Origin: Pararhodospirillum photometricum DSM 122
Lineage (GTDB): Bacteria > Pseudomonadota > Alphaproteobacteria > Rhodospirillales > Rhodospirillaceae
Direction of reading: 5' to 3'
DNA: 29,451 nt
Assembly: GCF_000284415.1 (NCBI RefSeq)
Contig: NC_017059.1
Location: 1,119,262-1,148,712 of the forward strand
Positions 1 through 8,289 of the stretch are shown here, piece by piece (position 1 is the first letter of the stretch; each line of letters starts with the position of its first letter). Made by a program: the position numbers and the translations under genes. The notes below the pieces were generated by a model. It was not told the DNA's origin and ran no database searches. It saw nothing but the letters and a program-made list of their open reading frames with translations.

Positions 1-11
1 CCCCCGATGGC

Positions 12-974
12 GTGATCGCTGCTGCCCTCTATGCCGAGGGGCGCCGCGTGGCCGACATCTCGTTGCACGAGGCCGGAACCCTGGCGCGGCGCCCCGGTCA
101 TTTTGTCTGGATCGGCTTGCATGACCCCCGGGCCGAGGTCCTGGGGGTGGTGCAGCGTGAGTTCGGCTTGCATGAACTGGCGGTGGAGGACGCCCTCAAA
201 GCTCACCAGCGCCCCAAGATCGAGCTGTATGGCGAAACCGTGTTTTGCGTGTTGCGCCCGGCCTGGATTGATGCGGGACGCTTGGCCTTTGGCGAAACCC
301 ACGTGTTTGCGGCGCGCGGCTTTGTCGTGAGCGTGCGCCACGGTCCCTCCGAGGCGTATGGGCCGGTGCGGGCGCGCTGCGAAGCCGTTCCCCATCTTCT
401 GCGCGAGGGGGAAGATTACGTGCTCTATGCCATCATGGACCACGTGGTGGACAGCTACTTTCCCTTGCTGGAAACCCTGGAGAACGAGGTGGAGGTCCTG
501 GAGGCCGACATGCTCCACCGCCCGCCCTCGGTGCAGGAGATCGAGCGCATCCACGTACTGCGCCGCGATCTGGAAAGCCTGCGCCGCACGGCGGTCGCCA
601 CCTTGGATATCTGTTCACGCCTGGAGCGCCTTGATCTGCCGATGATCGATCCGGTGATGCGCCCTTACTTTCGCGACGTGCATGACCACGTGATCCGCAT
701 CAACGAGTCGATCGAAGCCTTGCGCGAAATGATGCGCTTTGCTTTTGAAGCCAGCCTGATGTTGGCCGCCGGACGCCAAGGCGATGTCACCCGCCGTCTG
801 GCTGCCTGGGCGGCCATCCTGGCGGTGCCCACCGCAATCGCCGGGATCTACGGCATGAACTTCGACCATATGCCAGAACTGCACTGGCGCTGGGGGTACC
901 CCGTGATCATGACCGTGATTGCCGTGGCCTGCGGCTGGCTCTACACCAAATTCCGCCACAACGGCTGGCTGTAA
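12..974 (+). CDS. corA: CorA-family magnesium/divalent cation transporter
   Basis: Inner-membrane CorA-type channel that admits Mg2+ (in some relatives Co2+ or Ni2+) as a homopentamer. The 320-residue product has the usual CorA length. An acidic, helical cytoplasmic domain (about residues 1-255) precedes two C-terminal membrane helices (about 262-282 and 294-314). The family signature YGMNF, with GMN at 281-283 closing the first helix, is followed by MPEL in the periplasmic loop. The short basic tail ends RHNGWL. The first usable start is a GTG at 12. The frame is open to the left edge of the window, so a start outside the window cannot be excluded. The gene converges on the beta-glucosidase gene and is followed 21 bp later by a palindromic terminator-like repeat. 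Family is certain; ion preference is inference. Confidence 0.93.
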   Translation: MIAAALYAEGRRVADISLHEAGTLARRPGHFVWIGLHDPRAEVLGVVQREFGLHELAVEDALKAHQRPKIELYGETVFCVLRPAWIDAGRLAFGETHVFAARGFVVSVRHGPSEAYGPVRARCEAVPHLLREGEDYVLYAIMDHVVDSYFPLLETLENEVEVLEADMLHRPPSVQEIERIHVLRRDLESLRRTAVATLDICSRLERLDLPMIDPVMRPYFRDVHDHVIRINESIEALREMMRFAFEASLMLAAGRQGDVTRRLAAWAAILAVPTAIAGIYGMNFDHMPELHWRWGYPVIMTVIAVACGWLYTKFRHNGWL

Positions 975-982
975 TTTTCCTA

Positions 983-1030
983 AAAAAAGAGGGGTCTGGG
1001 GAGGCCGCGTCTCCCCAGCCTTTCTTTTTT
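983..1030. terminator. Palindromic repeat copy 1, bidirectional terminator-like
   Basis: CTGGGGAG (996-1003) pairs with CTCCCCAG (1011-1018) around a 7-nt loop. An outer A-rich arm (983-990, AAAAAAGA) matches a T-rich arm (1023-1030, TCTTTTTT). It lies between the convergent corA and GH1 stops, so T-tracts follow the stem on both strands. Confidence 0.8.
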
Positions 1031-1033
1031 GGG

Positions 1034-2377
1034 TTATCTCTCCCCCGCCCGCGTTGCCGCCATCAAGGCCCGGTACCACGCAAACGAGTCCTTGGGCGTG
1101 CGCTTGAGGGTCTCGTAATCGACATGGACGAGGCCGAAGCGCTGGGCATAGCCGCTGCCCCACTCGAAATTGTCGAGCAGACACCAGACAAAATACCCCC
1201 GGACATCGGCGCCGGCCGCCATAGCCTCGCGCAGGGCGTCTTGATACAGCTTCAGATAGGCAATGCGGTGGGGGTCGTGGACCGCCCCACTGGCATCGGG
1301 CGCATCCGTGCCGCCGCCGCACCCATTCTCCGTGATGTACACGGGCAGGCCATAGCGTTGGGTGAGGGTGATCAACTCATCGCGGAACACCTCGGGAAAC
1401 ACCGCCCAGCCGATCTCGGGGTTGACCCGGCCTTCAGGTGCGTCGCCCCAGGCATAGCCCCAGGTCCAGGTTGGGTCGGCGCGGGCGAAAATCGGGCCGT
1501 AGTGGTTGAGGCCAAAAAAATCGACGGGGCGGCAGATGCGCGCCATGTCGCCGGCCTGGACATAGGGCTCGATAGCCTGGGCGGTGCGCTCGGGGTAATA
1601 GCCCAGGAGTTGCGGGTCGGGAAAGACATCGTTCCAGTGTTCGGACAACAGGGCCGCCGCCTCGCGGTGGATCTCCAACTCGCCCTCGGGGAAGACCTGC
1701 TGGCGGTTATGGACCGCGCCAATGACCGCCCCCGGCACCAGGGCGCGTACCACATCGACGCCGGCGCCATGGGCCAAATTGACGTGGTGGATGGCCTTGA
1801 GGTGGGCTTGGCGATCGGTGATGCCCGGGGCCGACCAGTCGATGGCAAAGCCGAACATGGTGAAGACGGAAAATTCGTTGAAGGTGATCCAGTGTTTGAC
1901 CCGATCACCCAGGCGCCGGGCCACCACGGTGGCATAGTCGGCAAACCAGCCGGCGCAGTCGCGGTTGGTCCAGCCCCCGAGGTCTTGGAGGGCTTGGGGC
2001 AGGTCCCAGTGGTAGAGGCACAGCCAAGGGGTGATGCCGGCGTCGAGCACGGCATCGGTCAGGCGGTCGTAAAAATCGAGGCCCTTGGGGTTGAGCCGGC
2101 CGCGGCCGCGCGGGAAAATCCGCGGCCAAGCCACCGAAAACCGGTAGGCGTCCACGCCGAGCTCGCGCATCAGGGCGATGTCCTCGGGCCAGCGGTGGTA
2201 GTGGTCACAGGCCACATCGCCGGTTTCGTCGGTGCCGATCTTGCCGCGCATTAGGCAGCGGGTATCCCAGATGCTGGGACCTCGGCCATCGTCGCGGACC
2301 GCGCCTTCGATTTGGTAGGCGGAGGTGGAAACGCCCCAAAGGAAGTCACGGGGCAGGGGAGCAAGCGAGGCGGTCAT
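1034..2377 (-). CDS. bglA: Beta-glucosidase, glycoside hydrolase family 1
   Basis: Retaining GH1 enzyme that hydrolyses terminal beta-linked glucose (or similar) from short glycosides, probably in the cytoplasm because no signal peptide is seen. The 447-residue product is the usual family length. It opens with the GH1 N-terminal pattern FLWGVSTSAYQIEGA. The general acid/base is Glu168 in TFNEF, the nucleophile Glu350 in YITENG, and LLDNFEW (about 400-406) is the conserved sugar-binding segment. The family normally reads TFNEP, so Pro to Phe beside the acid/base is unusual. The ATG at 2377 was chosen because it sits just before the conserved core; the frame extends 33 codons further upstream without homology-like sequence. 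It stands alone, transcribed leftwards. The substrate cannot be read from sequence. Confidence 0.93.
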   Translation of the reverse strand: MTASLAPLPRDFLWGVSTSAYQIEGAVRDDGRGPSIWDTRCLMRGKIGTDETGDVACDHYHRWPEDIALMRELGVDAYRFSVAWPRIFPRGRGRLNPKGLDFYDRLTDAVLDAGITPWLCLYHWDLPQALQDLGGWTNRDCAGWFADYATVVARRLGDRVKHWITFNEFSVFTMFGFAIDWSAPGITDRQAHLKAIHHVNLAHGAGVDVVRALVPGAVIGAVHNRQQVFPEGELEIHREAAALLSEHWNDVFPDPQLLGYYPERTAQAIEPYVQAGDMARICRPVDFFGLNHYGPIFARADPTWTWGYAWGDAPEGRVNPEIGWAVFPEVFRDELITLTQRYGLPVYITENGCGGGTDAPDASGAVHDPHRIAYLKLYQDALREAMAAGADVRGYFVWCLLDNFEWGSGYAQRFGLVHVDYETLKRTPKDSFAWYRALMAATRAGER

Positions 2378-2443
2378 GGTGGCCTCATGGGCTGAGGAGG
2401 GAGCACCCCCCCAAGGGTCCGCCGGACTGCCGCCCGGGCCCGC

Positions 2444-2510
2444 TTGGGGCGATGCCCCAAACCCCCTTTTTTCCAAAAAAAAGGGGACGGGGCCCGGGGC
2501 GGTGGCCCCG
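2444..2510. terminator. Compound hairpin cluster between the ABC and GH1 genes
   Basis: Three consecutive palindromes. TTGGGGC (2444-2450) pairs with GCCCCAA (2454-2460). CCCCTTTTTT (2463-2472) faces AAAAAAAAGGGG (2475-2486). CGGGGCC (2488-2494) pairs with GGCCCCG (2504-2510). The central C/T versus A/G palindrome gives a T-run on either strand. It is a different sequence family from the CTGGGGAGGC repeats. It probably ends the ABC transcript ahead of the GH1 gene. Confidence 0.7.
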
Positions 2511-2551
2511 TGTCACCAAGTTTTGAGTATACCGCCAAAGGCTTCCGCCGC

Positions 2552-4465
2552 CTACCCGGTGTAGGAGGGCAGGGACGCGCTGGCCGGGAAGGGGGGCAAG
2601 GTGATGACCCGGAAGCTCCCCTTGTCGGTGGGGACGATGCCCAGGCGGTGGTGATCGACGCCGGGGCAGACCGGGCGCTGGCCGACATTGATAACCGTGG
2701 CGGGGAGGAGGTGGCGTTCCAGGCGCGGCAAGATGAAGGCCGCTTCGGTCGGGTCGAGGGCCTCAATGGCCTCCTGGATGAAGATCCAATGGGGCCCGGG
2801 ATCGTGCATGAGAAGACGGGCAAATCCAAGGCGACGTTGTTCGGGGACGCTCAGGGTCTTGTCCAGAATCATCTGGTCGTGCAGGCGGCCAATGAGAGGG
2901 GTAAGATTAAGAATTTCCAAGGCTTCATGGGCTCGTTTGACGAGTTTTTCGTTTTCATTTTCCCATTGATCTTGCATCTTGGCGTTTATTTTGACCTGCT
3001 GTTCTTTCCAGGGGTCGCGATAGGCCTTGGGATAAATCAGGGTTTCCATGAGGGTTCCGGGGAGGTAGGGCCGCCGGGGGAAGAACAGGACGTGGAGACC
3101 CGAAGGGCGGTCTACCACGCCTTGTCCCCAGGGCCACAGCCCGGTCACCACCTTGAACAGCCTGAGAGCGGCGAGGGGATCGCCCGAGAGCAGGACCTTT
3201 TCGCCCGGGTGAAGAGTGAGGTTGAACGGCTCGATGATGGTTTCACCATCGGGGCGATCGACCCGGAGCTCGTGAAAGGCCAGGGCGGAGCCGCCATTGC
3301 GGATGAGCGTAATCCCTTCTTGTCCCCGGCAACTGACCGGCGATGCGGTGATCTCCAAGGCCTCCTTGAGGGCCAGCACCCGCTCGACCGAGGCCCGCCA
3401 CTCGGCAACCCGCGCAAGGTTGTCGATGGGCCACGACAAGGCGGCGCTCATTTGCTGGAAGGCCTGGGCCGTTTGCATCAAGGTGCCCAAGGTGATGCTG
3501 CCGCTGATATAGCGGGGCGCCACCACCAGGATCGGAAAGACCCCCGAAAGGGTCGAATAGCCCGAGGTAAAGGCGGTGATGTTGCGCAAGGCAGCGGTTT
3601 GTCGGCTCCAGGCCTGACCGATGGCCTCGAAAAGCTGGTACAGCCGCCGCCGCTCTCCGGTTTCGCCATCGAGCAAGGCAATGGTCTCGGCGTTTTCCCG
3701 GGCGCGGATCAGGCCGAAGCGGAAATTAGCCTCGCGGGTTTGGCGCAGATTGACCGCCCGCACCAGGGGGCGGCCGAGCAGCAAGGCGGCGCTGGTGCCG
3801 GTGGCGGCGTAGAGCAGGGCGATCCACACCAAGGATCCCGGCAGCGGGATCGCGAAGCTTCCCAGGTGCACCGTCATCTCGCCCGAGAGCGACCAGAGGA
3901 TCTGGGTGAAGCTGGCCAGCAGAAGAACGCAATAAAACAGGGAGTGGCACAGGTCCACCGCCGCTTCGGTGCTGATGCGGATGTCCTCGGCAATGCGACC
4001 ATCCGGGTTGTCTTCCTTGCCTTCCAGTCCGGGCTGATGGCTGACCTCGTACTGCCGCCCGTTATCCATCCAGTGGCGCAGGATTTCCTTGGTGAGCCAC
4101 TCCCGCCAGCGATAGAGGATTTCTCGCTTGACCCACAGGTGCCCGGCGTTCACCCCCATGGCATAGACCAGCACGCCGCTCAACCACGCGATCAACGACG
4201 GCAATTGGGCCACGTTGCGCTGTTCCAGGGTGTCGAACAGCAAGGCGCTCCACTTGTTGATGGCGACCGGGATCAGGACTTGACCCACGGTGAGCACCAC
4301 GAGGCCTAGGGTCAGGGCCCGGGCCTTGAGGTGGCGGTATTTGTCGGGGGCGCGTTCCGTCAGGGGGCGGGGCTTGTCGGCGAGCCAGAAGGGGCCGGCC
4401 AGTTTGAGAAACCGATGCGTGAACGGGGAAAGATCGGGGCGGGGGCAGGCAGGGGCATCGGACAT
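2552..4465 (-). CDS. YddA/SbmA-like ABC exporter with degenerate ATPase domain
   Basis: A 637-residue half-transporter of the ABC_membrane_2 (YddA, SbmA/BacA-related) type, fusing membrane helices (about 50-69, 90-111, 174-193, 211-231, 302-319) to a C-terminal nucleotide-binding domain (about 390-600). The fold is recognisable, for example TGLWPWGQG and RRPYLPGT, but the catalytic motifs are changed. The Walker A site reads GDPLAALRL (428-436), without the Lys and Ser/Thr. The Q-loop Gln is Arg (FFPRRPYLP, 461-469). The signature is LSVPEQ instead of LSxGEQ (538-543). The Walker B Asp is Gln (IFIQEA, 561-566). The switch His is Gln (NVGQR, 593-597). The frame is intact, so this is not a simple pseudogene. 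The ATG at 4465 is the first Met before the conserved N-terminus; the 43 extra codons upstream look non-coding. Substrate and activity are unknown. Confidence 0.88.
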   Translation of the reverse strand: MSDAPACPRPDLSPFTHRFLKLAGPFWLADKPRPLTERAPDKYRHLKARALTLGLVVLTVGQVLIPVAINKWSALLFDTLEQRNVAQLPSLIAWLSGVLVYAMGVNAGHLWVKREILYRWREWLTKEILRHWMDNGRQYEVSHQPGLEGKEDNPDGRIAEDIRISTEAAVDLCHSLFYCVLLLASFTQILWSLSGEMTVHLGSFAIPLPGSLVWIALLYAATGTSAALLLGRPLVRAVNLRQTREANFRFGLIRARENAETIALLDGETGERRRLYQLFEAIGQAWSRQTAALRNITAFTSGYSTLSGVFPILVVAPRYISGSITLGTLMQTAQAFQQMSAALSWPIDNLARVAEWRASVERVLALKEALEITASPVSCRGQEGITLIRNGGSALAFHELRVDRPDGETIIEPFNLTLHPGEKVLLSGDPLAALRLFKVVTGLWPWGQGVVDRPSGLHVLFFPRRPYLPGTLMETLIYPKAYRDPWKEQQVKINAKMQDQWENENEKLVKRAHEALEILNLTPLIGRLHDQMILDKTLSVPEQRRLGFARLLMHDPGPHWIFIQEAIEALDPTEAAFILPRLERHLLPATVINVGQRPVCPGVDHHRLGIVPTDKGSFRVITLPPFPASASLPSYTG

Positions 4466-4580
4466 CCTAAGGCCTCGGCTGGGACAAGGGATCGCCAGGA
4501 TCCCCACCCCCCGATTAAGCACTGGCCGCCGAGCCCCGCCAATCCTGAAAAAACAAGGTCGTTCCCGTCCCCCGAGACCG

Positions 4581-4615
4581 AGGGGTCTGGGCAAGCCGCG
4601 CCTCCCCAGACTTCT
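4581..4615. repeat. Palindromic repeat copy 2
   Basis: GTCTGGG (4585-4591) pairs with CCCAGAC (4605-4611). The left arm is degenerate (gcaagc instead of gaggc). It lies 5 bp past the mcp stop on the minus strand, so it probably acts in mcp 3'-end formation. Confidence 0.7.
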
Positions 4616-4616
4616 C

Positions 4617-6665
4617 TCAGGCGCTGGCGCGCACGTTCGCCAGGAACTCCTCCACCTCCTGCCCCAAGGCGGTGGTCTGCTGGGCCAGATGGCCGGCGGT
4701 GCGGGTCAGGGTGCCCGCCGTCTCGGTGGAGGCCCGCATGGCCTGATCCATGGTCTCCAGGCTGCCGCCCAGGGCGGTCATGACCCCGGCCGCGTCCTCC
4801 ACGGCCCCGGCAATCCCGGTCATGGCCTCGTGCTGGGTGTCCATGGCCCGGGCCAGGGTGTGGGTGATGGCGTGAACCCGGCTGACCGCGTCGCTGGAGG
4901 TGGTGATACCGGCAATGGTGTGACCGATCTCGGCTTGGATCCGCTCGACCTGGGAGACGATCTCGCTGGTGGCGCGGGTGGTCTGGCCGGCCAGGGTTTT
5001 GACCTCCCCGGCCACCACCGCGAAGCCCTTGCCCGCCTCGCCAGCCCGCGCCGCCTCGATGGTGGCGTTGAGGGCGAGCAGTTGGGTTTGGCCGGAGATC
5101 GCGCCGATCAGGTCCACCACGTGGCCGATGCACGTGGCGGCGTCGGCCAGGGCGTCCACGCGCTGACTGGCTTCGCGGGTTCCTGCATGGGCGGTGTCGA
5201 TGGCCTGTAACGAGTCGGTCAGGTGGCGGCGCACGGTCGCGGTCGATTCCAGCAAGGTGCCGCTGCTGTCCACCACCTGGGCCATGGTGACGGCCGCGCC
5301 CTGGAGAGCGGCGGCCACGGCCAGCCCGGTTTCGCGGGTCCGCGTTGCCTCTTCGGCCATGCGCCGGCTTTCGCCGCACAACTGCGTTGCGGCGGTGTCG
5401 AGATCGGTGGCCAGATGGTGGACCGACGCCTCGCAGGTTTCGGCCAGGGTCATCACGGCCTGACGTCGGCTGGCTTCGGCCTGGGCGCGTTGGCGCTGGC
5501 GTTCTTCCTGCAAAGCGTGGACCTCGGCGGCGTTGTGTTTGAACACCAGCACGGCAGCGGCCATGCGGCCCAGTTCATCGCGTCGGCCCAGGCCTGGAAT
5601 CATGACATCGGTGGCGCCGCCGGCCAGGGCGTGCATGGCCGCTTCCATCTGGCGCAGCGGTTGGTAGATCGAGCGCGCCACGCCGCCCGCCGCCAGCAAG
5701 AACAGCAGCAATAAGGCGCCGGATCCGCCGAACAGCGCGGCTTGGGTGCGGGCGTGCGCCCGGGCGAAGCCGTCCTCGGCGGCGGCCAGGGCGGTGGCGG
5801 ACTGCTCGCTCAGGGTTCCCAAGGTGGCGTCGAAGGTTGAAAGGCTGGCCTCTAGCGCCGTCGAGGCTGCCTCGCGGGTTTCCACTGCCTTGATGTAGTC
5901 GCCCAGGCTTTTGACATAGCCCGTCAAGGCCGCCGAGAGCTGGCCCGCCGTGCTGGCGTCGAAGGGGCCGCCCATCAGGGCGAAATCGCACTCGGTGGCC
6001 GCTTTGCGCAGCCGGCCCAGGGTGTCGGGGCTGGGAGTGATGAAAAACGCCTGCTCGTAGCGCTTGAGTTGGGACAGCTTGCCCATGATGCCGCCGACAT
6101 TCGGCCATTGAGCCAGTTCCCGCTCGATCTGGTCGATGGGGGCCTTCAGGGCGCCGCGCAGGCCGCTGTCCTCGGTGCGTCCCACCGCCCGGCTGTGGGT
6201 GGCAACTTGGGTCATCAGGGCGTCGAAGCCCCGGGCCTCGTCGTGCAGGCGAGGCGGTGGTGTCAAGCCCGAGGTCGCCGCCAGCGGATCCAGCCGTCCC
6301 AGGGTCTCGCGGGTACGGGCGCTGAGGCGGGCAAACTCGTCCAGGGCCGCCTGTTCCGCGCTGGCCGGACCATGGACCACGGTGAGGTGGGCCAGCCGCA
6401 GGGCCAAGGCGGTACGCCCGACCTCCTGCAATGTCCGATCAAGGTCGCGAAACACCGCCCGGCGTTCCAGCGCCCGGGTGTTCTCGTGCTCGCCCACCAG
6501 ATGAATCCCCACCGCACCGGCAAATGCCACCAGCCCCAACAGGCCAAGCGCGATGATCCGGGCCGCGATGGGAACGCCGGGCCACGGGAAGGAGGGCCAG
6601 TGCAGCCTCCTCCAGGGCCTGTCCTCGACGGGCTGAAGGGCCACCGCGTATGCCATGCCGGTCAT
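4617..6665 (-). CDS. Methyl-accepting chemotaxis protein (HBM-like sensor)
   Basis: Transmembrane chemoreceptor of 682 residues that would control CheA/CheW. A cytoplasmic N-terminus leads to TM1 (about 32-57), then a roughly 250-residue helical periplasmic domain, TM2 (about 310-330), HAMP (331-383) and the coiled-coil signalling domain. The hairpin tip (about 521-560) carries the conserved [18 protein letters not shown] and [12 protein letters not shown] stretches. The periplasmic part ([10 protein letters not shown], then a Y-V-K-S-L-G-D-Y helix) resembles the helical bimodular class, which binds small organic acids; this is a family-level guess. No CheR-docking pentapeptide ends the protein. 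The ATG at 6665 has AGGAG about 11 bp upstream. A GTG 20 codons earlier is less convincing. No che or flagellar operon adjoins it. The ligand is unknown. Confidence 0.92.
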   Translation of the reverse strand: MTGMAYAVALQPVEDRPWRRLHWPSFPWPGVPIAARIIALGLLGLVAFAGAVGIHLVGEHENTRALERRAVFRDLDRTLQEVGRTALALRLAHLTVVHGPASAEQAALDEFARLSARTRETLGRLDPLAATSGLTPPPRLHDEARGFDALMTQVATHSRAVGRTEDSGLRGALKAPIDQIERELAQWPNVGGIMGKLSQLKRYEQAFFITPSPDTLGRLRKAATECDFALMGGPFDASTAGQLSAALTGYVKSLGDYIKAVETREAASTALEASLSTFDATLGTLSEQSATALAAAEDGFARAHARTQAALFGGSGALLLLFLLAAGGVARSIYQPLRQMEAAMHALAGGATDVMIPGLGRRDELGRMAAAVLVFKHNAAEVHALQEERQRQRAQAEASRRQAVMTLAETCEASVHHLATDLDTAATQLCGESRRMAEEATRTRETGLAVAAALQGAAVTMAQVVDSSGTLLESTATVRRHLTDSLQAIDTAHAGTREASQRVDALADAATCIGHVVDLIGAISGQTQLLALNATIEAARAGEAGKGFAVVAGEVKTLAGQTTRATSEIVSQVERIQAEIGHTIAGITTSSDAVSRVHAITHTLARAMDTQHEAMTGIAGAVEDAAGVMTALGGSLETMDQAMRASTETAGTLTRTAGHLAQQTTALGQEVEEFLANVRASA

Positions 6666-6732
6666 GCCTGCTTGTCTCCTGGACGGCCTGAAAGACCTTT
6701 TTGTTCCAAGCGGCAGGCGTAGCACGCAGCCT

Positions 6733-6745
6733 CGGGGATTCCCCG
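6733..6745. promoter_or_regulatory. 13-bp perfect palindrome upstream of mcp
   Basis: CGGGGATTCCCCG has two 6-bp arms around one base, 68 bp upstream of the mcp start. It could be an operator or part of a hairpin in the leader. No promoter boxes were recognised with confidence. Confidence 0.3.
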
Positions 6746-6803
6746 GGACACTTCCGTGAAAAATCCGGTGCGGTTCAGAATAAGGCGCGGAAAAGACACG
6801 TAA

Positions 6804-6851
6804 AAAAGGAGAGAGGGGCCTGGGGAGGCCCGCCTCCCCAGCCTTCCTTTT
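6804..6851. terminator. Palindromic repeat copy 3
   Basis: CTGGGGAGGC (6820-6829) and GCCTCCCCAG (6832-6841) form a perfect stem. The outer arm AAAAGGA (6804-6810) is complementary to TCCTTTT (6845-6851), a different outer pair from copy 1. It sits 26 bp past the DUF2066 remnant's stop on the minus strand. Confidence 0.8.
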
Positions 6852-6867
6852 CCTGCCTCGCGTGGTC

Positions 6868-7351
6868 CTAGCGCGGCGCCATTCCCGGCACCGCCGCGCC
6901 TTGCGCCTCCAGCACCCACATCCCGTCGCGCTTGGTCAGGCTAAGGCCCCGGCTTTGCATCTGGGCCTGAAGATCGGGAAGCGAGCCGCTCCACGGCAAG
7001 ATGAACTGCGCCTGATCGCGGCTTACCGCCTGCAAGGCCATGGCGCCGCCGCCCGGCAGCCCTTGCAGGCGCCGGCGGATCTCCACCCACTCGGCCAGCG
7101 ACGCAAACCGCGCCAGGATGACCGGCGAGGCGCTGGTCGGCGGAGCCATGGTGGCGCTGGCCGGGGGCTGGGCCGAGGGAGTCGGGCCGAGGGCCGTGGG
7201 GGGCGCAAGCCCGGTGGGATCGGTTGCCCCCAAAGGCGCGGTGCCGGTCTGCCAGCCCAGGCCCGGCGGTACCGCGCTGACCGCCGGCGGGGGAAGCGCC
7301 GCGCGCTGTCGCCGGAGATATTGAAACGCTGAAGCGGTTGGACTGAGGCAA
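6868..7351 (-). pseudogene. C-terminal remnant of a DUF2066-type protein
   Basis: The last roughly 85 residues before the stop at 6868 (from PVILARFASLAEWVEIRRRL through QAVSRDQAQF to [12 protein letters not shown]) look like the C-terminal part of proteobacterial DUF2066 proteins; the match is from memory. A Pro/Ala-rich linker precedes it. The frame stays open rightwards to about 7351 but has no ATG or GTG. The only candidate start is a TTG at 7233 with no ribosome binding site. The usual secretion signal and N-terminal domain are missing. The open stretch stops at the edge of the inverted-repeat element at 7354. I therefore read it as a 5'-truncated gene rather than a small functional one. 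A standalone 121-residue hypothetical protein from 7233 is the alternative. Confidence 0.5.
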
Positions 7352-7353
7352 AA

Positions 7354-7492
7354 ACGGCCGAGGCCCGGGGAGGCGCTGCTTCCCCGGGCAGGTTTTCAGG
7401 CTAAAGGGGAGGAAACCCGGCGGACCCCCAACTGTTCACGGGGGAAGGTCCGCCCCACCCGGAGAAGCAGGGCTTCCCCGGACCTCGGCCGT
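7354..7492. mobile_element. 139-bp element with 35-bp imperfect inverted repeats
   Basis: The left arm (7354-7388) and the reverse complement of the right arm (7458-7492) agree at 31 of 35 positions by eye. Inside is a second hairpin: GGCGGACC (7419-7426) pairs with GGTCCGCC (7447-7454). Each arm also contains a smaller palindrome (CCGGGGAGGC with GCTTCCCCGG) resembling the window's dispersed repeat core. There is no ORF inside and no clear target duplication outside. It is MITE-like or a strongly folded 3'-end structure. It ends 4 bp before the DUF4405 stop and borders the truncated DUF2066 remnant. Confidence 0.55.
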
Positions 7493-7496
7493 GGCG

Positions 7497-8012
7497 TCAA
7501 CGGTGCTCAAAGAGGGTGGCCACCAGCAAGGAGGGATCGGCACCCGTGGCCTGAGCAACCTCGCGCAAGGAGTGGGCGCTGCCGACATCGACCCCCTTGC
7601 CAGCTAGGGCAAGGCGCAAGCCGGCCTCATCGATGCCAGCGACCTGAGCCACGGCGGCCAACGGCGCCGCCTCCAGCGACTGAAACACCACGCGCGGCGA
7701 CACCCCGGCGCGCTCGGGATGGGCGGTCAGAGCGACGACCACCAAACTGATCATTGCGACCCCGGCCAGGACGGCACGCGGATGCGGTCGGCGCAGGTAA
7801 GCGGCAAAGCCCTTGAAATGCCGCCAAAGATGCCAGATCGCCACCGCCCCAAAAACAAGACCCAACCATTCATGAGCCGACTTTACAAAGGATTCACCGA
7901 AATTAAAGAACATCATCACGCCGCTAACGACAATAAATAAAAATAATATCGACGTTGCTGGAGTGACAAAATCACGAGTCACTGAGAAAGTTTCCGATCT
8001 TTCCGTAAGCAT
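7497..8012 (-). CDS. DUF4405-type membrane protein (cytochrome-b-like)
   Basis: A 171-residue inner-membrane protein. Predicted helices are about 17-38 (TPATSILFLFIVVSGVMMFF), 47-64 and 81-99. Histidines in the helical region (AHEWLG and IWHLWRHFKG) are spaced as in DUF4405 and other cytochrome-b-like bundles, so haem binding is possible but unproven. The C-terminal 70 residues form a soluble tail (REVAQATGADPSLLVATLF) that looks like a small helical domain. The ATG at 8012 has AAGAGG about 9 bp upstream. The first half of the gene and its upstream region are about 42% GC, far below the neighbours, which suggests a recombined or foreign 5' part. It is divergent from thrS. The function is not known. 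Confidence 0.75.
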   Translation of the reverse strand: MLTERSETFSVTRDFVTPATSILFLFIVVSGVMMFFNFGESFVKSAHEWLGLVFGAVAIWHLWRHFKGFAAYLRRPHPRAVLAGVAMISLVVVALTAHPERAGVSPRVVFQSLEAAPLAAVAQVAGIDEAGLRLALAGKGVDVGSAHSLREVAQATGADPSLLVATLFEHR

Positions 8013-8141
8013 GATTGACCTCTTGAGATGCGCCCTGGAAGCTGATGGGATTATCCTGCCCCAAACCTTAACCCTTTCATATTTAATTCGCTGTCATCTT
8101 TCGGAAAGGTCGGAGGGTGCCGCTCCCAGGACCATCAGGCA

Positions 8142-8190
8142 AAGGCTGGAAAGGAGGGGTCCGGAGAGGCTCGCCCCCCAGCCTTCCCCT
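8142..8190. repeat. Palindromic repeat copy 4 (degenerate)
   Basis: AAGGCTGG (8142-8149) pairs with CCAGCCTT (8178-8185). The inner core is eroded (GGTCCGGAGAGGCTCGCCCCCC). Unlike most copies it lies in a divergent gap, between the DUF4405 and thrS starts, about 100 bp upstream of thrS. The rest of the 277-bp gap 8013-8289 is AT-rich to about 8105, with no clear promoter boxes. Confidence 0.6.
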
Positions 8191-8289
8191 TTCTTCTTAC
8201 CGTGAACCGGCCCTCAATCCCTTGAACCCAAGCACCAGGGGGCCTAAGCTTCTTCCCCCGCATCGTGTCAAGAAAGGACCTCGGGAGTC

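Noticed and set aside
2444..4309. 621-codon plus-strand frame opposite the ABC gene
   Set aside because: It starts inside the hairpin cluster and mirrors the ABC gene; no domain or ribosome binding site supports it.
6941..7351. 136-codon minus-strand frame overlapping the DUF2066 remnant
   Set aside because: It begins with an ATG but gives a Gly/Arg/Pro-rich product with no domain, while the other frame has recognisable DUF2066-like sequence.
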